Shown here piece after piece: positions 42,083 through 51,586 of a stretch of 64,000 bases of DNA. The notes under the pieces are model-generated. The model searched no databases and was not told where the DNA came from. It saw only the letters and a list, made by a program, of their open reading frames with translations. Both the position numbers and the translations under genes were made by a program. Within the stretch, counting starts at the first letter, position 1, and the number at the start of each line of letters is the position of its first letter. This stretch comes from Actinomadura sp. DC4 (GTDB lineage Bacteria; Actinomycetota; Actinomycetes; Streptosporangiales; Streptosporangiaceae). The DNA is taken from positions 186,001-250,000 of the forward strand of contig NZ_JAUEQY010000012.1 of NCBI RefSeq assembly GCF_030406325.1, in the 5' to 3' direction.

Positions 42083-44359
42083 TCAGTGCCACCAACGCGT
42101 ACGGCGGCGTTGGGCGATCAGATCGGCGGGCCCGGCCAGACCGTCCATGTACGGCACGATGTGCCCGAGATGCTGTTCGACCCACAGCGTGCAGGCGAGA
42201 TTCTCGCTGGAGGCGTCGAGCGCGGACCTGGCCAGTTCGAGGGACTGCGGCGAGGGGGCGTGGAGCGGGGTGAACGCCGTGCCGTCCGGCGGCCCCACGT
42301 GGTCCGCGACCTCGTCGAACCAGCCGGTCAGCCGTTCGGCCTGGGCGCTGAGCGCCCGGCTGGCCGGATCGGGCTCGGCATCGGGGCTGGGCAGCCCCGC
42401 GAGGGAGACGCCGGTCAGACGCAGACGGATCGTCCCCGCGACCAGCCGCCACAGGTCCTCCTTCGGGACCGACTTGGTGCCCTGTTCGGCCAGGAACCCG
42501 CGCAGCGCGTCGTCCAGCCGCAGCCCTGCCGTGGCGGCCGGCGCCGCGTCCGGCGGGGAGTCGCGTACGCCGAGCGCCCAGGCGACCGACTGGCCCAGGT
42601 AGGCGCCGCCCCGCCGGAACGCGTCCGCGAGCGCGTCGCCGACCACCGCGCTGGCGCCGCGCGGCCACAGCAGGACGCCGACCACCAGGCTCACCGCGCA
42701 GCCGATCGCCACGTCCTCGATGCGCACCGCGCCGACCCGCCAGCCGGCGGGCGCGAGCAGGTTGTACAGCACCGACACCGTGACGGTGAACGCCGCCTGC
42801 CCGACCGCGAACGGTGCCGTCCCCGGCGCGTACGACGCCACGAGGACGGCGACGGGCAGTGCGACCCACAGCGCCGCCGGGCCGGTGCCGATCGTCAGCA
42901 GGAGCAGCGCGCCGATCACGAACCCGGCGACCGTGCCGGCCAGCGCTCGCAGCGCCGTCGCGCCGGTCGAGGCCGCGCTCGTACGGAGCACCGACAGCGT
43001 CCCGAGCACGACCCAGAACCCGTGCTGCACACCCGTCACGTCGGCCACCGCGATCGCCGCGGCGAGGGCGACCGCCCCGCGTACGCTGCCGAGGAACGAC
43101 GCCGACCGCACGCTGACGTGCCGCAGCGTGACCTTGGCCGCGGCGGTCAGGGCGGCCGTGCGCGGCTCGGTCGGCGACGGGTCACCGCCCAGCCCGTACC
43201 ACCGCCGGCGCCGTCCCACGATCACGTCCGGATCGGCCCGCCGCATCGCGATCAGCGCGTCCTCCGCGGCCTGGTGCGTCGCGAGCGCGAGCGTACGGGC
43301 GTGGAAGGACAGGTGGACGGCGTCGCGGTACCGGTCCTCGACCACGCCCAGTCCGCGCAGGTGCGCGACGCTGTCGCCGAGGCGGCACCGGAGATCCTTT
43401 AGGTCCGGAGCGGCCTTCTCCCCGGCCAGTACGGCGGCGAGCGCCCGCAGCGTGCGGGCGGTGGCGGTGAGCAGGTCGCGCTCGACCTGCGGGATCGTGC
43501 TCAGGTCGCGGTACTCCGCGAGGCTCTCGCAGACCACCGCGGTGCACCACTCCAGCAGCCCGACCAGGTTGTCGAGCGCCTGGTCGTTCGTCGCGAGGCC
43601 GGTGGGGCGGTAGGGGGTGGAGGTGAACTCCGAGAGCAGGTCCCGCTTCGCCCGGACCGACGCCTCGCCGTACGCCGGGGTGAGCTCGCCGTGCAACGCC
43701 GCGTCGAGCTGGTCCGCGAGCGCGTCCCCGCAGGTCGCGGCGGCGGCGCGGAGCCGGTCGCCCGGCGGGCGGGGCGACAGCAGGAGCACGGCGGCGGTGC
43801 CGACGGCGGAGGCCAGCCACCAGCCGGCCAGCCGGGAGGGGATCATGTCGATCGTGCCGGGCGTCGCCGCGGGCAGCACGTACGCCAGTAGCGCGGCGGT
43901 GGTCCCCGACGCGGCGTTCGGCCCGGCGACCCCGGCGAAGATCACCGCGAAGACCGCCGGCAGGGTGACGATCACGGTGAGCACGGCGGACGAGCTGACG
44001 GCGGTCCCGAGCGTGAGCAGGACGCTGCCGGCGACCGCCAGCCCGAGATGGGCGACCAGCTTGTCGCGCCGCGTCCCGCCGAACGCGGCCATGACGAGCG
44101 TGGCGAACCCCCCGAAGGCGGCGAACGTCGCCATCTGCAGGTCGCCGATCACCTTGTAGGTGAGCGCGAACAGCCCGGGGACGACCAGCGTCGTCCGCAC
44201 GGCCCGGAAGGCGGCCGCGGCCGACCACACGGGCATCCACGCAGGTCGTACGCCCCGTGCCGGGAACACGTGCGATCGCAGGCCGAGCGAGACCGCCCTC
44301 AGTACGTCGGACACCCCGCCAGGCTTGCGGTATTTGCCCTGCTTGTCGAGTGGCAGCAC
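42083..44359 (-). CDS. FUSC-family inner-membrane protein (aromatic acid exporter-like)
   Basis: 758 residues with two similar halves, each a bundle of about five to six hydrophobic segments (e.g. GDLQMATFAAFGGFATLVMAA and GVQHGFWVVLGTLSVLRTS) joined by soluble helical regions. This is the FUSC/YccS/AaeB layout; such proteins export aromatic acids or fusaric acid-like compounds. Last gene of the response regulator-kinase-lipoprotein unit: its GTG begins one base after the stop of the GerMN gene, with AGGAG inside that gene. Confidence 0.88.
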   Translation of the reverse strand: MLPLDKQGKYRKPGGVSDVLRAVSLGLRSHVFPARGVRPAWMPVWSAAAAFRAVRTTLVVPGLFALTYKVIGDLQMATFAAFGGFATLVMAAFGGTRRDKLVAHLGLAVAGSVLLTLGTAVSSSAVLTVIVTLPAVFAVIFAGVAGPNAASGTTAALLAYVLPAATPGTIDMIPSRLAGWWLASAVGTAAVLLLSPRPPGDRLRAAAATCGDALADQLDAALHGELTPAYGEASVRAKRDLLSEFTSTPYRPTGLATNDQALDNLVGLLEWCTAVVCESLAEYRDLSTIPQVERDLLTATARTLRALAAVLAGEKAAPDLKDLRCRLGDSVAHLRGLGVVEDRYRDAVHLSFHARTLALATHQAAEDALIAMRRADPDVIVGRRRRWYGLGGDPSPTEPRTAALTAAAKVTLRHVSVRSASFLGSVRGAVALAAAIAVADVTGVQHGFWVVLGTLSVLRTSAASTGATALRALAGTVAGFVIGALLLLTIGTGPAALWVALPVAVLVASYAPGTAPFAVGQAAFTVTVSVLYNLLAPAGWRVGAVRIEDVAIGCAVSLVVGVLLWPRGASAVVGDALADAFRRGGAYLGQSVAWALGVRDSPPDAAPAATAGLRLDDALRGFLAEQGTKSVPKEDLWRLVAGTIRLRLTGVSLAGLPSPDAEPDPASRALSAQAERLTGWFDEVADHVGPPDGTAFTPLHAPSPQSLELARSALDASSENLACTLWVEQHLGHIVPYMDGLAGPADLIAQRRRTRWWH

Positions 44360-44360
44360 G

Positions 44361-44909
44361 TCAGGGGCTCCTGAGAGGTCCCCCGGGCTTGCCGCGCGCC
44401 GGGGTGGCCGTGGGTACGGCCTCGCTGGGAGGCACGATCGGTTTCGTGCCCGTGCAGTCGGCCGGGGCGTACGCGGGTGTGCCGGTGTCCAGATAGGAGA
44501 TCTTCAGCGCGGTCTGGCCGGACAGCAGGAGGCCGGTGCAGTAGATCTGCGCGAACGCCTCCGGGAGCAGCTTCGGGGCCGGGGGAGAGGTCTCGATGAG
44601 GAGTGCCCGTCCGTCGAGCTCGTGGACCGTGATGTATTGGATCTCGCCCAGCTCCGTGGTCAGCCCCTTGGCGCGCTCCTCCCGCGTCGGGCCGTCCAGC
44701 AGCGCGTCGAACACCAGCTGCGGGTCGGCCGGTCCCGCGGTGCGCTGCACGGGTGTCGGCACCCCGTTCAGCAGGAAGAACACCTGAGACTGCGGCGACG
44801 CCGTGGCGGTCGCGACCGGAGGGTCGCCCGCGTACACCACGCCGGTCGGGCGGACCCCGCACCCGCAGAGCAGCAGGAGCGCGAGTACGAGCGCGACGGC
44901 GCGGATCAC
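44361..44909 (-). CDS. GerMN-domain lipoprotein
   Basis: 182 residues. Lipoprotein signal peptide with lipobox LLLCGC, then a single GerMN domain (VFFLLNGVPTPVQRTAGP, DALLDGPTREERAKGL, LTTELGEIQYITV), ending in a short Pro-rich tail. GerMN proteins such as LpqB accompany MtrB-like kinases and modulate their signalling or cell-wall processes. The GTG at 44909 overlaps the kinase stop (GTGA). Confidence 0.88.
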   Translation of the reverse strand: MIRAVALVLALLLLCGCGVRPTGVVYAGDPPVATATASPQSQVFFLLNGVPTPVQRTAGPADPQLVFDALLDGPTREERAKGLTTELGEIQYITVHELDGRALLIETSPPAPKLLPEAFAQIYCTGLLLSGQTALKISYLDTGTPAYAPADCTGTKPIVPPSEAVPTATPARGKPGGPLRSP

Positions 44910-46270
44910 GCGGGGATCCGTACGGTGAAGACGGCCCCGCCGCCGGGAGCGTTGGCGACCGAGATCCGGCCGCCGTGCAGCTCCGCGTTGGCCTGGGCGA
45001 TGGCGAGCCCGAGGCCGCTGCCCTGCCCCGCCGGGCGGGAGGGATCGGCCTTGAAGAACCGGTCGAACACCTGTGGCAGCAGCTCGTCCGGGATCCCCGG
45101 CCCCTGGTCGATCACGCGTACCTCCAGTCCCGGCCGGCCCGTGACCCGGACCGGCGGCGCGCCGTGGAGCAGCGCGTTGCCCACCAGGTTGGCGATGATG
45201 AGGTCGAACCGCCGCGGGTCCAGCCGGACCCGCAGGCCCGGCGGCACCTCGACGACGACGTGGTCCGCCCAGCCGCGCGTCGTCACGCACTCTCGTACGA
45301 GGTCGGCGAGCGGCACCTCGTCCAGGATGAGATCGGCGGTTCCGGCGTCCATCCGGCTGATCTCCAGCAGGTCCTCGACCAGGGTGTTCAGCCGCCGCGT
45401 CTGGCCGGCGATGAGCCGCGCGGCCGTCCCTGTGTCGGCCGGCAGCCCGGCGGAGTCCTCCTCCAGCACGTCCGTGACGGCGGTCATCGCCGCGATCGGG
45501 GTGCGCAGCTCGTGCGACACGTCGGCGGCGAACCGCCGCGCGTTGGCCTCCATCCGGCGCAGCTCGCGCACGGTGTACTCCAGGGAGGCGGCGCTCTCGT
45601 TGAACGCGCGGGCGACGTCGGCGAGCTCGTCCCGGCCGCGGACGTCGACCCGCGCGCCGAGGTCGCCGGCGCCGAGTGAGCGGGCGGCCCGGCCGAGGCG
45701 GCGCAGCGGCCGGAGCACGCTGCGCCCCAGGAGGAACGCGAGGACGAAGGCCAGCAGGAGCGTCAGGCCGCCCGCGCGGACGAGCGCGCGCTCGATGCCG
45801 TCGAGGTCGGTGCGCTCCTTCGCCAGCGAGGCGAACACGTACACGCTCAGCGACGTCTCCTCCTCGCCGGTACTCACGCGGGTGGCCGCCACCAGCCACG
45901 GCTCGCCGTTCAGGACGACGCGCTGGAAGAACAGCCCGTCCGGCGCGCGGGCGGCCAGCCCGGTCGGCACGTCGGAGATCCCGAAGCCGCCGGTGCTGAC
46001 CGTGGTGGTCCCGTCCGTGACCACCACGACGCGGTCGGGCCGGGCGAGCGAGCGCGCCACGTCGTTCAGGGTCGACTCGGGCACGGGCCCGCTCAGTGTG
46101 CCGGGCACGACGCGGGCCAGCGTGTCCCGGGTCTCGACGAGCACCGAGTCCTGGGCGCGCTGAAGGACGGCCCGGCGTACCAGGACGTATCCGATGCCGG
46201 CCACCAGGGCGGTCGAGGCGAGACACGCGACGATGAACGAGGCGAACATCCGCCCGCGCAGCCCGATCAC
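44906..46270 (-). CDS. Sensor histidine kinase (MtrB/CseC-like)
   Basis: 454 residues. Membrane helix 1 (about 8-32), extracellular domain of ~130 residues, helix 2 (about 165-187), HAMP, then H-box FAADVSHELRTPIAAM with the phospho-His, N-box IANLVGNALLHG, G1 VRVIDQGPGIPDE, G2 GSGLGLAIAQA. All catalytic motifs intact. Its ATG overlaps the response regulator stop (ATGA). Senses an envelope signal and phosphorylates the upstream-encoded regulator. Confidence 0.93.
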   Translation of the reverse strand: MIGLRGRMFASFIVACLASTALVAGIGYVLVRRAVLQRAQDSVLVETRDTLARVVPGTLSGPVPESTLNDVARSLARPDRVVVVTDGTTTVSTGGFGISDVPTGLAARAPDGLFFQRVVLNGEPWLVAATRVSTGEEETSLSVYVFASLAKERTDLDGIERALVRAGGLTLLLAFVLAFLLGRSVLRPLRRLGRAARSLGAGDLGARVDVRGRDELADVARAFNESAASLEYTVRELRRMEANARRFAADVSHELRTPIAAMTAVTDVLEEDSAGLPADTGTAARLIAGQTRRLNTLVEDLLEISRMDAGTADLILDEVPLADLVRECVTTRGWADHVVVEVPPGLRVRLDPRRFDLIIANLVGNALLHGAPPVRVTGRPGLEVRVIDQGPGIPDELLPQVFDRFFKADPSRPAGQGSGLGLAIAQANAELHGGRISVANAPGGGAVFTVRIPA

Positions 46271-46941
46271 GGGGCCGCGAAACGGTAGCCGAAGCCGCGT
46301 ACGGTCTGGATCAGCGTGGGCGCCGAGGCGTCCGGCTCGACCTTGGCCCGCAGCCGCTGCACCGAGGCGTCGACCAGCCGGGAGTCGCCGGCGTAGCCGT
46401 GGTCCCAGACCGCGCGCAGCAGGTGGCTGCGGCTGAGCACCTGCCCGGGATGGCGGGTGAGCTCCAGCAGCAGCCGCAGCTCGGTCGGGGTCAGGTGGAC
46501 GTCGGTGCCGGCCCTGATGACGCGCAGCGCGCCGCGGTCGATGACGAGGTCGCCGTAGGTCGAGCGGTTCGCCTGGCCCTTGTCGACCCGGCGCAGCACC
46601 GCGCGGATCCGGGCGTCCAGGACGGCCGGTTCGACCGGTTTAATCACATAGTCGTCCGCGCCGGCCTCCAGGCCGATGACCACGTCCAGGTTCTCGCTGC
46701 GAGCGGTCAGCAGGATGATCGGCATCTGGTCGGTCCGCCGGACGCGACGGCAGACCTCGAACCCGTCGATGCCGGGCAGCATCACGTCCAGGATGACGAT
46801 CTCCGGCCGCCGGCTGCGTACGTGCTCCAGCCCGTCCTCGCCGGTCGCGCACGCGGTGACGGAGTGTCCCTGGCGGGTGAGCGCGAGGTCCAGGCCCGTA
46901 CGGACAGAGGGATCGTCCTCGACGAGCAGAATCGCGACCAT
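46267..46941 (-). CDS. OmpR/PhoB-family response regulator
   Basis: 224 residues. Receiver domain with acidic pocket (LLVEDDPSVRTG), phospho-Asp in VILDVMLPGIDGFEVC, Lys in YVIKPVEP, then a winged helix (LTPTELRLLLELTRHPGQVLS... HGYAGDSRLVDASVQRLRAK). First gene of the four-gene signalling unit and divergent from the PBP gene, with 121 bases between starts. A GTTACA (46982-46987) in that gap could be a half-site, but no paired copy was found. Confidence 0.93.
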   Translation of the reverse strand: MVAILLVEDDPSVRTGLDLALTRQGHSVTACATGEDGLEHVRSRRPEIVILDVMLPGIDGFEVCRRVRRTDQMPIILLTARSENLDVVIGLEAGADDYVIKPVEPAVLDARIRAVLRRVDKGQANRSTYGDLVIDRGALRVIRAGTDVHLTPTELRLLLELTRHPGQVLSRSHLLRAVWDHGYAGDSRLVDASVQRLRAKVEPDASAPTLIQTVRGFGYRFAAP

Positions 46942-47062
46942 CGCCCCATTATCGAGCGGTCGCCTGCGCTCCGGGATCTCCGTTACAGAACCCGGACATT
47001 TTCCGCGAAGTGTGACGCGGTCCCGACGCCAGCGGAACCTGCCCCGCCGAGGCTTGACCGAC

Positions 47063-49018
47063 ATGGACGGACACCGGAAGAGGCGATGGCGGATCATCCG
47101 GCGCGTGCTGTACGGCCTCGGCATCGCCGTCGTGGGCCTGTGCGTCGCGGTGGGCGTCATGTACGAGCGGACCGAGGTGCCGCCGGTCAACGCCGCCGCG
47201 CGGGCCCAGGCGAGCACGTTCACCTACCGCGACGGCAGCACGCTGGCCCAGGTCGGGCGGCTGAACCGCGTCGCCGTACGGCTGGGAGACGTGCCCGCGC
47301 CGGTACGCGGAGCGGTGCTCGCCGCCGAGGACCGGGGGTTCTACCACGACCCCGTGGTCTCGCCGGCCGGGCTGGCGCGCGCGAGCTGGGCCGCGGTGTC
47401 CGGGGGAGCCCGCCAGGGCGGCTCGGGCATCGCCCAGCAGTACGTCAAGGTCGCCTACCTCAGCCCCGAGCAGACCATGTCCCGCAAGGTCAAGGAGCTG
47501 TTCATCGCGGTCAAGCTGAGCCGTTCGCGCCCCAAGGACTGGATCTTCGAGCAGTACCTCAACACCGTCTACTTCGGCCGCGGCGCGTACGGCATCCAGG
47601 CCGCGGCGCAGGCGTACTTCCGTAAGGACGTCGGCGCGCTCACCCCGTCGGAGGGCGCGCTGCTGGCCGGGGTGATCCAGGCGCCCTCCTACCTCGACCC
47701 CGCGATGGGCCACACCGCGCAGACCCGGGCCCGCTGGACGTACGTGATCAACGGGATGAGGAGCACCGGCGCGCTGGGCGGGGGAGCGCTCCCGGAGTTC
47801 CCCGCGGTCGCGCCCGCCCACACCGAGCCGACGTACGCCGGGCAGCGGGGCTACCTCATCGAGCGCGTCACCGCCGAACTGCACGCCCACGGGTTCGACG
47901 ACGACCAGATCTACCGGCGCGGCCTGCGGGTGACCAGCACGATCGACCCGCGGATGCAGGCGGCGGCGCCGGAGGCGGTACGGCACGCGACCGGCCACGA
48001 CAAGGACATCGAGGCCGGCCTGGCCGCCGTACGGCCCGGCACCGGTGAGATCCTCGCCTCGTACGGGGGCAGGAACTACCTGACCCACCAGTACGACAAC
48101 GCCCTCCTCGCGGCGCTGCCGCCGGGCTCGTCTTTCGACCCGTTCGTGCTGGCCACGGCGCTGCGCGACGGGATCGGGCTGCGGAGCACCTTCGACGCGT
48201 CGCCGTTCGGCAAGGTGGTCAACGACGACGACGCCGAGGCCGCCTCATCCGACCTGTTCACCGCGACCGCCAGCTCGTACAACACGGTGTTCGCGCGGCT
48301 CGGCGCGAAGGTCGGCGCGTCCGCGGCCTCGCGAGCGGGCCTTCCCGGAGGACTTCCGCCGAAGAACGTACGGGTGGTCGACGAGGCGGCGGCGTACGCG
48401 GCCCTCGCCGACGGCAGGTACGCGGCGCCGCACATCCTCGCCAAGGTGACGGACCGGTCGGGCAACGTGCTGTACACCGCCCGGCCCAAGACCCGCGACG
48501 CGTTCTCCCCGGCGGTACGGGCGGACGTCACCTTCGCGCTCCAGGGCGCGATGAGGAGAGGAGCCGGCCGGCGCGCCGCCCTCCCGGACCGGCCTGCGGC
48601 GGGCAAGATCGGCACCACGGGGCACAACGAGGCGGGCTGGTTCAGCGGCTACACGCCGTCGCTCGCCACGGCGGTCGTGGTGTACCGGCCGAGCAACCGG
48701 CCGCTGGTCAACATCGGGGACGCCCCGCACAAGAAGAGCGCGGCCGTACCGGCCGCCGTGTGGCGGGAGTTCATGACGAGCGCCGAGTCGGGCCGGCCAC
48801 CCGAACCGTTCCCGGCGCCGGTCCTGGCCGGCGCGGTGAAGGACTTCGCCCCGACCCCGCCCGCGGAGTCGCCCGCCGTTCCCCCTTCGGCCCCGCCGAT
48901 CCCGGTGAAGGAACCGTCGGTGACGAACTCGCCGAAGCCCACACGCCGCGCCGCCCTGCGGAAGCCCACCCCGACGCCCACGGACCCGGTGAAGGGCGGA
49001 AAACCAGGCGAAGGCTAG
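47063..49018 (+). CDS. Class A PBP-like protein: intact GT51, degenerate transpeptidase
   Basis: 651 residues. Cytoplasmic basic tail, one membrane helix (about 12-35), GT51 glycosyltransferase with catalytic Glu89 (AAEDRGFYHDP), GSGIAQQYVKVAYL and YLNTVYFGRGAYGIQAAA. The transpeptidase domain keeps the nucleophile Ser356 and Ser405-Tyr-Asn407. But the SxxK motif reads S-S-F-D (Asp359 instead of Lys) and the KTG triad reads K-I-G (515-517). These are not sequencing slips: the frame is clean. Likely a monofunctional glycan polymerase with a dead penicillin-binding domain. A Pro-rich tail ends the protein. ATG at 47063; TTG at 47054 is possible. Confidence 0.9.
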   Translation: MDGHRKRRWRIIRRVLYGLGIAVVGLCVAVGVMYERTEVPPVNAAARAQASTFTYRDGSTLAQVGRLNRVAVRLGDVPAPVRGAVLAAEDRGFYHDPVVSPAGLARASWAAVSGGARQGGSGIAQQYVKVAYLSPEQTMSRKVKELFIAVKLSRSRPKDWIFEQYLNTVYFGRGAYGIQAAAQAYFRKDVGALTPSEGALLAGVIQAPSYLDPAMGHTAQTRARWTYVINGMRSTGALGGGALPEFPAVAPAHTEPTYAGQRGYLIERVTAELHAHGFDDDQIYRRGLRVTSTIDPRMQAAAPEAVRHATGHDKDIEAGLAAVRPGTGEILASYGGRNYLTHQYDNALLAALPPGSSFDPFVLATALRDGIGLRSTFDASPFGKVVNDDDAEAASSDLFTATASSYNTVFARLGAKVGASAASRAGLPGGLPPKNVRVVDEAAAYAALADGRYAAPHILAKVTDRSGNVLYTARPKTRDAFSPAVRADVTFALQGAMRRGAGRRAALPDRPAAGKIGTTGHNEAGWFSGYTPSLATAVVVYRPSNRPLVNIGDAPHKKSAAVPAAVWREFMTSAESGRPPEPFPAPVLAGAVKDFAPTPPAESPAVPPSAPPIPVKEPSVTNSPKPTRRAALRKPTPTPTDPVKGGKPGEG

Positions 49019-49024
49019 AACGCG

Positions 49025-50272
49025 TCAGCTGTCCTCGGCCTGTTCGGGGTCGATCGGAATGGTCGGCAGGTGGTCCAGGGCACGTTCTTTCGCCGTGGCG
49101 GCCGAGGCGGTGGCGAGCTGGTCGTCGAAGTTCGCCAGGTAGGCGTCGTAGGCGCTCGAACCGGTGAGCTTCATGTCCGTCTCGTCATTGTGGTAAAGCG
49201 CGTTGGCGGTGTAATTCGCCGAGCCGGTCATCACGATCTTCTGGCCGCTCGCGCCGTTGTACCGGCCGTTGATGAGCAGATATTTGTCGTGCGTGTAGTA
49301 CGCCGCGTACCCGTCGGCGGTCGTCCCGTGGGTCGAGTCGCGGACGTCGATCTTCGAGCCGGCCAGCGTCGTCCGCACGCCCGAGGAGACCTCGTCCTTG
49401 GTGTAGATCACCGTGATCTTGCACCCTTTGGAGGCCATGGTCTTGAGCCGCTTGGCGAGCGTGAGCCGGTTGTCGCTCCACTGGTACATCGCGATGCGCA
49501 CCTGGGTCGGATAGGCCGTCGAGCAGGTGATCAGCTTCAGCATGCCGTCGATCGTGTCGCTCGCGCCCGAGGCCTTCGGCCAGTAGTACGCCTTCGGGTT
49601 CGACCCGTACGTCCAGTAGTAACCGGCCTTGTGCGTGCCGGCCGCGCCCTTGGACATGTCGGTGAAGTGCTTCACGTACGCGTTGTACAGGCCGCTGTTG
49701 CCGACGACGGTGTAGCTGTTGTTCCAGGTCACCTCGGCCTGGACGGCGGTGGGATTGGCGCTGGTCAGGGTCACCGTCGGCTTTCCGCCGCCGGAGAAGA
49801 GGTAGTACTTCGCGTGCAGCCACGCCGCCGGCGCGCCGCCGGAGTAGTGGTGGGCCACGCATCCGCCGTAACACAGGACGGCGTAGCTGCTCGCGCTCTT
49901 GGTGCTGACCTTGCCACCGAGTTCGGCCACCAGGCGGTGCCACAGGTCGTTCTCGGCATGCTGGTCCATCAGCACCTTGACGTACACCCCGCGCCGGTGG
50001 GCGGCGATCAGCGCGTCGGCGACGGCGTCCAGGTCCATGCTGTAGACCGCGACGCGGATCACCGACCCCTTGGGCGCGGCGGCGATGTTGTCCTCGATCT
50101 GCTGCACGATCGCGTACTGGCGGCTGTGGGTGCTCTCGGGGTCGTTGAAAAGCGGCCCTGACCGGGGCGCGAACGCCGCACTGGCCTCGCCGGTGCCCAG
50201 ATGGCCGACTCCCGCGCCGAGCAGGCTGGTAGTGGCCATTAGTACGGTTCCGCGCCTTCGCCAATCAGCCAT
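49025..50272 (-). CDS. Secreted phospholipase D-like protein
   Basis: 415 residues. Signal peptide (MADWRRRGTVLMATTSLLGAG... ending near GEASAA). Two PLD-like halves: WLHAKYYLFSGGG with TSANPT downstream, and YTHDKYLLINGRYNG with GSANYT. The His and Lys of each HxKxxxxD are present, but the Asp positions read Ser and Asn. This pattern is seen in other secreted actinomycete members. Could be a phospholipase or nuclease outside the cell. ATG at 50272 has GAGGGGAAATTA. Convergent with the PBP gene (six bases apart). Confidence 0.85.
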   Translation of the reverse strand: MADWRRRGTVLMATTSLLGAGVGHLGTGEASAAFAPRSGPLFNDPESTHSRQYAIVQQIEDNIAAAPKGSVIRVAVYSMDLDAVADALIAAHRRGVYVKVLMDQHAENDLWHRLVAELGGKVSTKSASSYAVLCYGGCVAHHYSGGAPAAWLHAKYYLFSGGGKPTVTLTSANPTAVQAEVTWNNSYTVVGNSGLYNAYVKHFTDMSKGAAGTHKAGYYWTYGSNPKAYYWPKASGASDTIDGMLKLITCSTAYPTQVRIAMYQWSDNRLTLAKRLKTMASKGCKITVIYTKDEVSSGVRTTLAGSKIDVRDSTHGTTADGYAAYYTHDKYLLINGRYNGASGQKIVMTGSANYTANALYHNDETDMKLTGSSAYDAYLANFDDQLATASAATAKERALDHLPTIPIDPEQAEDS

Positions 50273-50389
50273 TAATTTCCCCTCAGTGCCAATATTCATG
50301 GCAGAAGGTACCAAATTGGCGCGAAGGGTTCCAAAAGACTTAAATGCGCTATCCAGGTGTATTAACAGTATCCGTCGGAATCGGTAAAC

Positions 50390-51586
50390 CTAGGTGAAGT
50401 CCTCCTGAGTGGCGGCGCGCAGCGCGGCGATCCTGGGCCTGCGGGACTTGGGGGAGTCGAGGCTCATGGCGCGGGCGTCGCCGAGCTGGTCCCGTACGAA
50501 GGTCTCGGTGCGCTCGACCGCGGACCGCAGGCCTGGGTCGGCCGCGGCGCCGGCGTCGAAGACCCACCACACGATCCGCTCGGTCTCCACGTCGTACTCC
50601 CACAGCCCGATCAGCCGGCCGCGATCGACGATCGCGTGGCCGGGCAGGTCGGGAAGGTCGGCGAGGTTCTTTCCGGCCCGGTGGCCGGGTACGGGACGGC
50701 TCGGATCGGCGCCGGTGAGCAGGCTCGGCACGTCGCGCCGTAGGAGGACGAGCGCGTCGATCCCGGCGAGCAGGGCGTACGCGGGCGCGGCGGGCGGCTC
50801 GTAGCCGGCCAGGGCTTCGGCGTCCGGCCGCAGCGCCAGCCGCCCGCCGCCGATCTCGGTCAGGTCGAGCCCGGCGACGGCGGCCTTGGCGTCCCGCGCG
50901 GAGAACGCGGTGAACCACCGCAGCTCGGCGAGTGACGCACCGCCGGTCCAGCCGAAGTAGCGCCGGGCCAGCTCGGCGCGGGCCTCGTCGTCCGTCAGCC
51001 GGGTGCGCGGCGGTGTCCAGCGGGCGTAGGCGAAGCGCTGCTGGTCCAGCCGCCCGTTCGCCGGGATCCGGCGTATCTCGCCGGCGCCCTGCAACAGCCC
51101 GAGCGCGACCGGCAGGGTCGTCGTCAGGCCTTTCTTGCGGCCCGCCTCGCCGAGGTTGCGCACGGCCGGGCCGAGCCGGGCCTTGAGCCCGGCCGGGTCC
51201 AGCGGCCCGCCGTCGAGCGCGCCCAGGACCGCGTCGCAGAGGTCGTCGATCTCCTGGCGGGGCACGCCGAGCCGGTGCGCGGTGGCCGCCTCGGCCTCCG
51301 CGGCATGCCGCCCGACCTGCAGCGCGAGCGCGAAGTCGGCCGCCGGAACGACGTAGGTGCAGCCGCGTGCGGCGGGCAGCTCGCAGATCTCCAGCCCGGC
51401 CACCGCCGCGTCGGCCACCGCCCGCGTGGTGCCGGCCCGGGAGAACAGCGTCAGGTAGGGGTTCGCGCCACCGACCGAACGCGCCCATCCGGCCGTGGCC
51501 AGCACCGCCGCCGGATCGGCGCCGTCCAGCGTCCCGTCCAGCCCCTGCCGGTGCCACCACCAGGCCCGCGTCATGCCAGTGCTCAT
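50390..51586 (-). CDS. AlkZ-like winged-helix DNA glycosylase family protein (HTH_42)
   Basis: 398 residues. The family of tandem winged helices includes AlkZ and YcaQ glycosylases acting on interstrand crosslinks or bulky adducts. Typical blocks: LGLLQGAGEIRRIPANGRLD, YARWTPP, ELARRYFGWTGGASLAELRW, AIVDRGRLIGLWEYD. The N-terminal segment has VGGANPYLTLFSR where many members have a Q-x-Q/Q-x-D catalytic motif, so I cannot confirm glycosylase activity. Start ATG 51586 tentative; ATG 51574 is also possible. Confidence 0.82.
   Translation of the reverse strand: MSTGMTRAWWWHRQGLDGTLDGADPAAVLATAGWARSVGGANPYLTLFSRAGTTRAVADAAVAGLEICELPAARGCTYVVPAADFALALQVGRHAAEAEAATAHRLGVPRQEIDDLCDAVLGALDGGPLDPAGLKARLGPAVRNLGEAGRKKGLTTTLPVALGLLQGAGEIRRIPANGRLDQQRFAYARWTPPRTRLTDDEARAELARRYFGWTGGASLAELRWFTAFSARDAKAAVAGLDLTEIGGGRLALRPDAEALAGYEPPAAPAYALLAGIDALVLLRRDVPSLLTGADPSRPVPGHRAGKNLADLPDLPGHAIVDRGRLIGLWEYDVETERIVWWVFDAGAAADPGLRSAVERTETFVRDQLGDARAMSLDSPKSRRPRIAALRAATQEDFT

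Noticed and set aside
46982-46987. GTTACA as an MtrA-type box between the response regulator and PBP genes
   Set aside because: Only one half-site is present; without a second copy at the right spacing it is not a supported operator.
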